In this document: piece after piece, positions 56,401 through 63,264 of the stretch
How positions within the stretch are numbered: the first letter of the stretch is position 1
How the letters are laid out: the number at the start of each line of letters is the position of its first letter
Assembly (NCBI RefSeq): GCF_024331145.1
Contig: NZ_JANDJO010000001.1
Location: 620,001 to 684,000, forward strand
DNA: 64,000 nucleotides
DNA from: Shimia sp. CNT1-13L.2
Lineage (GTDB): Bacteria > Pseudomonadota > Alphaproteobacteria > Rhodobacterales > Rhodobacteraceae
Direction: 5' to 3'
The notes under the pieces: generated by a model
Databases searched by the model: none
Told to the model about the DNA's origin: nothing
The model's input: the letters and a program-made list of their open reading frames with translations, nothing else
Translations under genes and position numbers: made by a program

Positions 56401-59400
56401 CGACCTGCTGATCGGTGGCGCGGGCAACGACTATATCGAAGACAACGAGTTCATCGCCAACGACACACTTCTTGGCGGAGCCGGCGACGACACCCTGCTT
56501 GGCGGTGCCGGCGACGACTCGATCGAAGGCGGCGACGACAACGACAGCCTGTTTGGTGGCGACGGCAACGACACCCTGCTGGGTCAGGGCGGCAACGACA
56601 TCATGAACGGCAACGCCGGCAATGACCTGCTGGTTGGTGGCGCACAGAAAGACACGCTGATTGGCGAAGACGGCACCGACACGCTTCAAGGCAATGGCGG
56701 TGACGACGACCTTTCCGGCGGCCTTGGCAAAGACCTCGTCGACGGGGGTGCCGGCAACGACACTCTGCTTGGCAACGAAGGGTATGACACCATCATCGGC
56801 GGCGACGGCAGCGACTTTGTCATCGGTGGCACCGGCGGCGACCGCATCCTCGGCGGTAGCGACACCCTGCCCGGTGGCGTCGACCTTGCCGACTATCTCG
56901 AAGGTAACGAAGGCAACGACACCATCTTTGGCGGCGCGGGCAACGACACGCTGAACGGTGGCGACGGCAACGACAAACTTTATGGCGGCGACGGCGAAGA
57001 CACCATGATCGGTGGCGTCGGCAACGACCTTCTGGTCGGCGGCGACGGCGTCGACTCGATCGAAGGCAACGAAGAGAACGACACGCTGTTCGGCAACGCC
57101 GGTAAAGACATCCTGTCGGGCAATATCGGCAACGATATGATCCTCGGCGGCGACGATGATGACCACATCGGCGGCAACCACGGCCACGACTTCACCCACG
57201 GCGGTGCGGGCGACGACTTCGTCTTCGGCGACGTGGACAACGACGCGGTCTTTGGCGGTGACGGCGACGACTATATCGAAACCAACAACGGCATGGACTT
57301 CTATGCAGACGGCGGCTCCGGCGACGACGTTGTCATCTTCGCCTACCAGCCCAAGGCAGACTTCACCATCGACCTGATCACCGTCACCGATGGCGGCCCG
57401 GTCTGGGGCTTCAACGGCGCCCACGGCGGCAGCGGCGATGACGTGGTGCGCGGCACCGGCATGGTCGGCTTCGTCAACGGTGGCGACGGCAACGACTTTG
57501 TCGACGGCGCAACAACCCGGATTTCGATCCAGGACAGCCTTGGCGGCTCCTTCTACCTCGACGGCGGCGCTCGCCTTCTGGGTGGTGCGGGCAACGACAT
57601 CCTCAAGTCCTCGGCCCACGACGACACCTTCTACGGTGACCGCGAAGCCAGCCTGCATGCCAACCTCTTCGCCCTCGAAGGCCTTGTCGGCGCAGATGAT
57701 CTCACTGCCGAATGGCTGGCCAACGTCGAGTGGCTGTTCAACACCGATCGCTCGCTGGTCACCGGCGAGATCGACATGAGCATCCCGGTCACCGCCTATG
57801 CCGATATCTATCAGATTGGCCGGAACCACGTGTTCAACGGTGGCGACGAAGTGACCGGCCCGTCGATCTCGACGGCCCCGCTGGACGGCACCGATGTGAT
57901 CTGGGATTTCGATCCCTTCCTCGACAAGCTGGACATGAGCGCCATCGGCTTCTCCGCCGACTACCTCTTCTCGCTGATGGTGCAGGACGGCACCGACGTG
58001 AACCTGACCACGGCACGCGGCACCCTGATCCTCAAGAACGTTCAGCTTACCGACCTGACCGTCGACATCTTCAACCTCGACGGCATGGCCGCCGACGGCA
58101 TCACGCCCTTCATGGATCTCTTCATCCAGTCGGACGTGCCCCACGAGATCGACGACACCCCGCCAAGCCCGGACGTGAACGTTGTTCTGGCTGACGAAAC
58201 CTTCCTCGAAGACATCGGCCAGTCCCGTGGACACGACCACATCTGGTACGTCTCTGCCAATGACATGGATGATCAGCTCGGCCTCAACGGCACCGCGCTG
58301 GCGCTGACCTTCGGCGACGACATCTATTTCGACAACATTCAGGGCAACGAGATCGCCGGGGGTGCAGGTCGCGACATCATGCTGATGTTCGAAGGTGACG
58401 ACGCCTTCTTCGGCGACGACAAACCCGACTTCATCGACGGCGGCGACGGCAACGACGAAGGCGGCGGCAACCGCGGCGACGACATGATCTGGGGCGGCGC
58501 GGGCATGGACGTGTTCAGCGGCGTTTACGGCGACGACTGGCTCGACGGCGGTGCCGACGACGACGCAATCACCGGCGACTTCGGCAACGACAAGATCGTT
58601 GGCGGCTCGGGCAACGACGCGATCGACGGCTCGCACGGCGATGACTACATCCGCGGCGACGAGAGCTTCTCGCTCGAGGAATTCCGCGAGTGGGTTATCA
58701 CCGTCTACTACAACCTGCCCTCGGTCGACGATTATGATCCGCTTGTGCATTCGTCCGGCTATTTCGACCTCGAGAACATGATCATCAAACCCGCCTTCTA
58801 CGACCCCAACGTCGTTGGCTCTTGGTATGATATCGTGCTGCCCTCCAGCCTAGGCCTACCGGACGGCGACGATGTTCTCTTCGGCAGCTACGGCAATGAC
58901 ACCATCCTTGGCAACGGCGGCAACGACGACGTCAAGGGCGGTCAGGGCCACGACAGCCTCGAAGGCAACGACGGCAATGACACCGTGATCGGCTGGTCGG
59001 GTGACGACACCATGAAAGGGGATGCCGGCGACGACCGCATGTCCGGTGACGCCGGCAAGGACAGCATGTTCGGCGGCGACGGCAGCGACTATATGGACGG
59101 TGGCACCGAGAATGACACCATGCACGGTGGCGCCGGTCAGGACAGCATGTTTGGCGGTGACCACGACGACCAGATCACCGGTGATGGCGGCCATGACACC
59201 ATCAACGGCGACGCGGGCAACGACACCGTCAACGGCGGCGTTGGCAACGACCGCCTGTTTGGCGACGACGGCACCGACAGCCTTCTGGGTGGCGATGGCA
59301 ACGACCAGGCCTTTGGTGGCAATGGCAATGACACCCTCCTCGGCGGCAAGGGCAACGACACCTTGAACGGCGGTGCGGGAGCCGACTCGATCAAGGGTGA

Positions 59401-60616
59401 CACCGGTGCCGACTCCATGTCCGGCGGCGATGACAACGACACGCTGATCGGCGGCGGCGGTGCCGACTCGATCAAGGGTGATGGCGGCAAGGACAAGCTG
59501 AACGGTGGTGGCGGCAACGACACCCTGACGGGCGGTGCGGGCAACGACACCCTGCTCGGCGGCCAGAACAACGACAGCCTGCTTGGTGGCGATGGGGTCG
59601 ACGTTCTTGACGGTCAGGGCGGTGCTGACATTCTTATCGGTGGCGCCGGCAACGACGTGCTCAAGGGCAAGGCCGGCAACGACAACATGAAAGGTGAGGC
59701 CGACAACGACAAACTGTTTGGCAGCGGTGGCAACGACACCATGCTGGGTGGCAACGGCAACGACACCCTGCTTGGCGGCAATGGCAACGACTCCATGCAA
59801 GGCAACCTGGGTGCCGACAGCATGGACGGCGGCGGCGGGGCTGACACCCTCTTTGGCCACGACGGAGTTGACACCCTGATCGGCAACGCCGGCGCTGACA
59901 GCCTGCGTGGCGGCGGCGGCAACGACCAACTCGTTGGCGGTTCGGAAAACGACCAGCTGTTCGGCGACAACGGTGCCGACAGCCTGCACGGCGGCTCCGA
60001 GGACGACACGCTCGAAGGCGGTGCCGGTAACGACACCATGCTTGGCGGCACTGGCAACGATAGTATGAAAGGTGGCTCCGAGAACGACGACATGAGCGGC
60101 GGCGACGGCACCGACTTCCTTGACGGTGGCATCGGCAACGACATCATGAAAGGCGGCTCCGGCAGCGATACCCTTCTGGGCAACGGCGGTCTCGACACCA
60201 TCGAGGGTGGCTTCGGCAACGACAGCATCGACGGCGGTGCCGCGAACGACACCATCTTCGGCGATCTTGGCAACGACACCCTGATCGGCAACACCGGCAA
60301 CGATGTTCTCGACGGTGGCGACGGCGATGACCAGTTGTCCGGCAACGGTGGCGCCGATGTCTTTGTCTTCTCGGGCGCGACCCACGGCAACGATGTCATC
60401 ACCGGCTTTACCCACGCCAAGTTCAACGCCGCGCATGACGTGATCCGCTTTGCCGCGGACACCGTCGAGGTGAAAACCTTCGCAGACTTCATCGCCAATT
60501 CGACCGAGGTCGGCGGCAACGTGGTCTACGACTTCAATAACGATGGCCTGAACACGATCACCATCACAGGGGCAACCCTGAACAAGCTGACCGCAGACGA
60601 TTTCGATTTCCTCTGA
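53429..60616 (+). CDS. Giant RTX repeat protein (2395 aa), presumed type I secreted
   Basis: A 2395-residue extracellular Ca2+-binding protein made mainly of RTX nonapeptides (GGxGxDxLxG), roughly 200 by length. It starts directly in repeats (no Sec signal). Residues about 10-1290 are repeats with seven short interrupters such as YIEDNNFIANDTLLGG and, from about 411, a 200-residue super-repeat. About 1300-1630 is a non-repeat module (AYADIYQIGRNHVFNGGDE onward), and about 1745-1808 a short insert (EEFREWVITVYYNLPSVDDY). Repeats resume to about 2310. The last 80 residues (FVFSGATHGNDVITGFTH... to DDFDFL) look like the uncleaved secretion signal. No T1SS genes are nearby. It may be an S-layer-like, adhesin or biofilm matrix protein; no enzymatic domain is recognised. 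A 12-bp terminator follows. Confidence 0.9.
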   Translation: MANIINGNGNNDNLPGTALDDSISGFGGNDTLSGLGGADTLVGAVGDDSLLGGDGGDSLLGGTGSDTLEGDAGNDTLLGGTGTDSVHGGAGNDSIIETTDVENDTLLGGLGNDTIGGGGGHDHIEGGADDDSLSGNAGNDQIFGGIGGDYISGDAGNDIIFGDQSQLDTDLPLSEDGNRNDTLLGGAGNDLIRGDEGDDSIIGGTGLDTVEGGTGNDTITDTTDNEADSLMGGAGNDSITAGGGDDYVAGDGDADTLVAGTGDDTLEGGTGNDSMLGGDGADSYDGGTGNDILFETAVVNNDTMRGGAGNDTLTGGGGADSLFGDADLDSIIGGAGNDTADGGTGNDIISGDAGNDSLSGGDNDDSILGGTGLDRLFGDGGNDTLFGGTGADYVDGGAGNDYIEESTDVVSDTLLGGAGSDTLKGGNGGDSLDGGDDNDNLFGGGGNDTLKGGGGDDTLNGNAGNDSILGEGGNDTLIGEDGNDTLIGGINDDSLSGGEGADSLIGDAGNDEIHGNAGADIVDAGDGNDSVFAGGANDTVDGGLGHDNIDAGDGDDSVLGNDGNDTIIAGTGDDTVDGGIGDDSIQGGNGIDLLIGGAGNDFIQDNNSLANDTLLGGAGSDTLLGGAGDDSIEGGTEADSMFGGDGRDTLKGGAGNDTLNGNAGHDLILGEGGNDTLIGENGNDTLIGGINDDSLSGGEGADSLVGDAGHDEIHGNAGADNIDAGEGNDSVFAGSENDTVDGGLGNDNIDASDGNDSVLGNDGDDTIIAGTGDDTVDGGVGHDSIQGGDGIDLLIGGAGNDYIEDNNFIANDTLLGGAGNDTLLGGAGDDSVDGGDDDDSLFGGDGDDTLKGGAGSDTLNGNAGNDSIMGEGGNDTLIGEDGDDTLIGGLLNDSLSGGEGADSLIGDAGDDELHGNAGADSIDAGEGNDSIFAGSEDDTVDAGVGHDSIDTSDGNDSVLGGDGNDTVLAGTGNDTVDGGIGDDSIQGGDGIDLLIGGAGNDYIEDNEFIANDTLLGGAGDDTLLGGAGDDSIEGGDDNDSLFGGDGNDTLLGQGGNDIMNGNAGNDLLVGGAQKDTLIGEDGTDTLQGNGGDDDLSGGLGKDLVDGGAGNDTLLGNEGYDTIIGGDGSDFVIGGTGGDRILGGSDTLPGGVDLADYLEGNEGNDTIFGGAGNDTLNGGDGNDKLYGGDGEDTMIGGVGNDLLVGGDGVDSIEGNEENDTLFGNAGKDILSGNIGNDMILGGDDDDHIGGNHGHDFTHGGAGDDFVFGDVDNDAVFGGDGDDYIETNNGMDFYADGGSGDDVVIFAYQPKADFTIDLITVTDGGPVWGFNGAHGGSGDDVVRGTGMVGFVNGGDGNDFVDGATTRISIQDSLGGSFYLDGGARLLGGAGNDILKSSAHDDTFYGDREASLHANLFALEGLVGADDLTAEWLANVEWLFNTDRSLVTGEIDMSIPVTAYADIYQIGRNHVFNGGDEVTGPSISTAPLDGTDVIWDFDPFLDKLDMSAIGFSADYLFSLMVQDGTDVNLTTARGTLILKNVQLTDLTVDIFNLDGMAADGITPFMDLFIQSDVPHEIDDTPPSPDVNVVLADETFLEDIGQSRGHDHIWYVSANDMDDQLGLNGTALALTFGDDIYFDNIQGNEIAGGAGRDIMLMFEGDDAFFGDDKPDFIDGGDGNDEGGGNRGDDMIWGGAGMDVFSGVYGDDWLDGGADDDAITGDFGNDKIVGGSGNDAIDGSHGDDYIRGDESFSLEEFREWVITVYYNLPSVDDYDPLVHSSGYFDLENMIIKPAFYDPNVVGSWYDIVLPSSLGLPDGDDVLFGSYGNDTILGNGGNDDVKGGQGHDSLEGNDGNDTVIGWSGDDTMKGDAGDDRMSGDAGKDSMFGGDGSDYMDGGTENDTMHGGAGQDSMFGGDHDDQITGDGGHDTINGDAGNDTVNGGVGNDRLFGDDGTDSLLGGDGNDQAFGGNGNDTLLGGKGNDTLNGGAGADSIKGDTGADSMSGGDDNDTLIGGGGADSIKGDGGKDKLNGGGGNDTLTGGAGNDTLLGGQNNDSLLGGDGVDVLDGQGGADILIGGAGNDVLKGKAGNDNMKGEADNDKLFGSGGNDTMLGGNGNDTLLGGNGNDSMQGNLGADSMDGGGGADTLFGHDGVDTLIGNAGADSLRGGGGNDQLVGGSENDQLFGDNGADSLHGGSEDDTLEGGAGNDTMLGGTGNDSMKGGSENDDMSGGDGTDFLDGGIGNDIMKGGSGSDTLLGNGGLDTIEGGFGNDSIDGGAANDTIFGDLGNDTLIGNTGNDVLDGGDGDDQLSGNGGADVFVFSGATHGNDVITGFTHAKFNAAHDVIRFAADTVEVKTFADFIANSTEVGGNVVYDFNNDGLNTITITGATLNKLTADDFDFL
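54661..56760 (+). repeat. Tandem 600-bp in-frame super-repeat within the giant RTX gene
   Basis: Three full copies of exactly 600 bases (54661-55260, 55261-55860, 55861-56460) plus a diverging partial copy (56461 to about 56760) align without gaps. Each begins with the NDTLLGGAG element and ends with an acidic interrupter (FIQDNN/YIEDNN/YIEDNE). Many differences between copies are at third codon positions, so the units look old and under protein-level selection. Weaker similarity extends about 60 bases upstream of 54661. Confidence 0.9.
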
Positions 60617-60641
60617 TCCCGGTCGTCAGCCTGAAAACCGA

Positions 60642-60675
60642 AAACGCCGTGGCCCGCGCCACGGCGTTTCTCTTT
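60642..60675 (+). terminator. Strong terminator of the giant RTX gene
   Basis: A perfect 12-bp stem (60642-60653 with 60658-60669) with a 4-base loop is followed by CTCTTT. It lies 25 bases past the stop. Confidence 0.9.
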
Positions 60676-60724
60676 GCTCGACGGGACCGAATCTCAGGAA
60701 AGTCGCAAAGAATCACATTTTTTG

Positions 60725-60741
60725 TTAAGGTTTCCTCAACC
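60725..60741 (+). promoter_or_regulatory. CtrA-like box upstream of the third RTX gene
   Basis: TTAA-GGTTTCC-TCAA at 60725-60739 matches the CtrA consensus TTAA-N7-TTAA with one mismatch. It lies about 100 bases before the start codon of the RTX gene. CtrA controls motility and surface genes in roseobacters, so cell-state control of this RTX gene is plausible. The site is a pattern match only. Confidence 0.5.
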
Positions 60742-60842
60742 CCGCGCGACTTTTTCGATTTTCCAACCAAAAGAATACCGAGCAACTTTTACCACGTTCC
60801 CCGCGCCGGCCCTTTAAAGACCCAATTTGATCGGAGGAACCC

Positions 60843-62144
60843 ATGCCCCATTTCCATTTCTTTGCCGACAGCATCGGCTCGGCCAGCTTTGACATGAGCA
60901 CGGACGGTAGCGCCCGTACGTTTGTTGACACGGATGTCACCATCGCCAACGACAGCGGCATCACGGTGATCGGCGATGCGGGCTACCAGAACGTCAATGT
61001 TCATGGCACGGTCTGGAGCACGAGCAATGCCGTGAGCCTGCAAGGCAACTACAGCTCCGTTCTTGTCGGACAAACCGGCAAACTGACGAACTCCAACTAT
61101 GGCGATTATGCCGCTCTCGTGCTCGCGGGCTACCACTCTTTGGTGACCAACTCCGGTGAGATATCGGGCACAATCGGGGCATGGATCGGTGGCGCGCAAT
61201 CCCAGATCATCAATCACGGCACGATGACAGGACACGGTCAGGGCTACTACTACTATAATGCCGCCTTGGTCTTCTACATCGACTCAGAGGTCACAACGGC
61301 CCCTACCGAAAACCACAAGGCATCCGTCACCAACTTCGGCTCCATGAGCGGTGTCAGCTACTCCTACTATGGGGAACTCTCCGCCGTCGCCATCGAAGAC
61401 AGATCCTCGACCTATACAATCGACGGTGCGGGCACCACGGCCTGGGCCACCGATGTCTCGGTCTTCAACCACGGTGACATCCACGGCCGCATCCTGCTCA
61501 AGCAGGGTAACGACCTCGTCGTCAACAGCGGCATCATCGTCGGCGACGTGGAGATGGGCAACGACAACGATACCTATCGCGGTCGCCGCGACGGCTTTGT
61601 TGACGGCGACATCGAGGGCGAAGCCGGCAATGACAAGCTGATCGGCGCCAGCCAGGCCGATACGATGCTTGGCGGGGCAGGCAATGACACCCTGCGCGGT
61701 GCAGGCGGCGACGACGATCTGCGTGGTGACAATGGCAATGACAAGATCTGGGGCGGCAGCGACGACGACTACTTGAACGGCGGCAGCGGCAAGGACACCC
61801 TGCTTGGCAACCTCGGCGATGATACGCTGCTTGGCGGTGGCGGCAACGATACGCTGAACGGCGGCCGTGGCGACGACACCCTGACCGGCGGCGGCGGTGC
61901 AGACCGCTTTGTCTTCAAGCGCGACGCGGGCAATGACGTGATCACCGACTTCGTCGACGGATCGGACAAGATCAACCTCTCCGCCTACGGCCTCAGCGGC
62001 TTCTCGGACATCTCGACCGCCCTCGCCCTCCAATCAGCCGGAGGAGACGTGGTGCTCGACCTCGACGCCCTCGGTGGTTCCGGCAGCGTGATCATCGAAA
62101 ATACCCTGATCGGGAACTTTTCGGGCTCGGATTTCATTTTCTGA
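60843..62144 (+). CDS. RTX protein with N-terminal beta-solenoid-like domain
   Basis: A 433-residue secreted-type protein. Residues about 1-240 show recurring short strands with N-x-G turns (VTNSGEISGTIG, IINHGTMTGHG, VTNFGSMSGVS, VFNHGDIHGRI), as in beta-helix domains. Residues about 245-360 are RTX nonapeptides, and 360-433 (RFVFKRDAGNDVITDFVDGSDKINLSAYG... to SDFIF) resemble the terminal type I secretion signal. GATCGGAGG precedes the ATG. It follows the giant RTX gene but behind that gene's terminator, so it has its own promoter. The role is unknown; it could be a surface-layer or adhesin component. Confidence 0.9.
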   Translation: MPHFHFFADSIGSASFDMSTDGSARTFVDTDVTIANDSGITVIGDAGYQNVNVHGTVWSTSNAVSLQGNYSSVLVGQTGKLTNSNYGDYAALVLAGYHSLVTNSGEISGTIGAWIGGAQSQIINHGTMTGHGQGYYYYNAALVFYIDSEVTTAPTENHKASVTNFGSMSGVSYSYYGELSAVAIEDRSSTYTIDGAGTTAWATDVSVFNHGDIHGRILLKQGNDLVVNSGIIVGDVEMGNDNDTYRGRRDGFVDGDIEGEAGNDKLIGASQADTMLGGAGNDTLRGAGGDDDLRGDNGNDKIWGGSDDDYLNGGSGKDTLLGNLGDDTLLGGGGNDTLNGGRGDDTLTGGGGADRFVFKRDAGNDVITDFVDGSDKINLSAYGLSGFSDISTALALQSAGGDVVLDLDALGGSGSVIIENTLIGNFSGSDFIF

Positions 62145-62249
62145 GAACATCAGCGCGGCGCACCTCCCCGGTGCGTCGACGCGCTTGCGCGCGACAGAGA
62201 GGCAAGGCATCCGCCCTGCATTTCACCAACATTTCCAATTTGGAAGAAG

Positions 62250-62325
62250 TGGTGAGCCGTGTAGGATTCGAACCTACGACCCACTGATTAAAAGTCAGTT
62301 GCTCTACCAACTGAGCTAACGGCCC
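62250..62325 (-). tRNA. tRNA-Lys (anticodon UUU)
   Basis: A 76-base cloverleaf with encoded CCA on the minus strand. The acceptor stem is GGGCCGT with ACGGCTC (one G-U), D-arm TAGCTCAGTTGGTAGAGC, anticodon loop CTTTTAA, T-arm TAGGTTCGAATCCTA. It lies between the third RTX gene and dapF. Confidence 0.97.
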
Positions 62326-62424
62326 ACTCTGTGAGGGCGGGTTCTAGTGTTGTGCGCGGGGGGGGTCAAGTCGATTCTTCATAAAAAATGCACATGGCTG
62401 GAAACCTTTTCTCAAGAGGCGTAT

Positions 62425-63264
62425 ATGGCGCCCATGATCGCTCATAAAAACAAAGGTCTGCCCTTCGAAAAGATGCATGGGCTTGGCAACGATTTCGTTG
62501 TTGTGGATGCACGCACGCGTGACATCCCCCTCCCGCCTGCGCTCGTCGAAGCCATTGCAGACCGCCATCGCGGCGTCGGTTTTGATCAGCTTGCGGTGAT
62601 CTCCAAAGGCACCCATGACGCGCACCTCACCTTCTACAACAGCGACGGCTCGCTTTCCGCCGCCTGTGGCAACGCTACGCGCTGTATCGCACGGAAATTG
62701 ATGGACGAATCGGGCCTGACCACCCTGCGCCTGACAACCGACCGCGGCCTGCTGATGGCGCGCGATGCCGGTGACGGGCTGACCTCGGTCAACATGGGTC
62801 ATCCCCAGCTGGACTGGCACGAGGTGCCGCTGGCCGAAGAGATGGACACGCTCGAGCTGCCCATCGACGGCTCGCCCACGGCCACCGGCATGGGCAACCC
62901 GCATTGCACCTTCTTTGTCGAAGACGCCGAATCGGTCGACCTCGCCGCCTTTGGCGCCGCGCACGAACACCACCCGCTCTACCCCGAGCGCACCAACGTG
63001 CAGGTTGCCCAGATCATCGGCCCCGACCACATCCGCATGCGCGTCTGGGAACGCGGCGTCGGCATCACGCTGGCCTCCGGTTCGTCGTCCTGCGCCACCG
63101 CCGTGGCCGCCGCCCGTCGTGGCCTCACCGGGCGCAAGGTCCAGATCGATCTCGACGGTGGCAGCCTCTGGATCAACTGGGCCGAGGATGGCGTCTGGAT
63201 GACCGGCGGCACCACCCACGTCTTTTCCGGTGAATTCACCAAGGACTTCCTGGACTCCGTCTGA
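62425..63264 (+). CDS. dapF: Diaminopimelate epimerase
   Basis: DapF interconverts LL- and meso-diaminopimelate for lysine and peptidoglycan synthesis. The 279 residues (ATG at 62425, AAGAGGC upstream) carry FEKMHGLGNDFVVVD, the first catalytic Cys in NSDGSLSAACGNATR, and MGNPHCTFFV. The second catalytic Cys usually lies in an ACGTG/ACGSG motif, but here the text is WERGVGITLASGSSSCATAV: the position holds Ser, and the nearest Cys is four residues later. This could be a lineage variant or could lower activity. The stop overlaps the mtaB ATG, a pairing typical of Rhodobacteraceae. Confidence 0.93.
   Translation: MAPMIAHKNKGLPFEKMHGLGNDFVVVDARTRDIPLPPALVEAIADRHRGVGFDQLAVISKGTHDAHLTFYNSDGSLSAACGNATRCIARKLMDESGLTTLRLTTDRGLLMARDAGDGLTSVNMGHPQLDWHEVPLAEEMDTLELPIDGSPTATGMGNPHCTFFVEDAESVDLAAFGAAHEHHPLYPERTNVQVAQIIGPDHIRMRVWERGVGITLASGSSSCATAVAAARRGLTGRKVQIDLDGGSLWINWAEDGVWMTGGTTHVFSGEFTKDFLDSV

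Noticed and set aside
53342-58750. An 1802-codon open frame on the minus strand opposite the giant RTX gene
   Set aside because: It is the antisense of GGC/GAC-rich nonapeptide codons and so reads as monotonous Ala/Val. It has no start signal or domain, and the sense RTX reading explains the sequence.
53500-60300. The regular repeats as a CRISPR array or non-coding satellite
   Set aside because: The periodicity is in frame, codes GGxGxDxLxG nonapeptides and varies at third positions, so it is a protein repeat.
58856-60436. A 526-codon minus-strand frame, again Ala/Val-rich
   Set aside because: This is the same antisense shadow of RTX repeats; there is no independent evidence for a gene.
62151-62200. 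A GC-rich hairpin region after the third RTX gene as a terminator
   Set aside because: The 6-bp stem at 62159-62175 has no U run behind it. It is too weak to call with confidence, although some termination there is likely.
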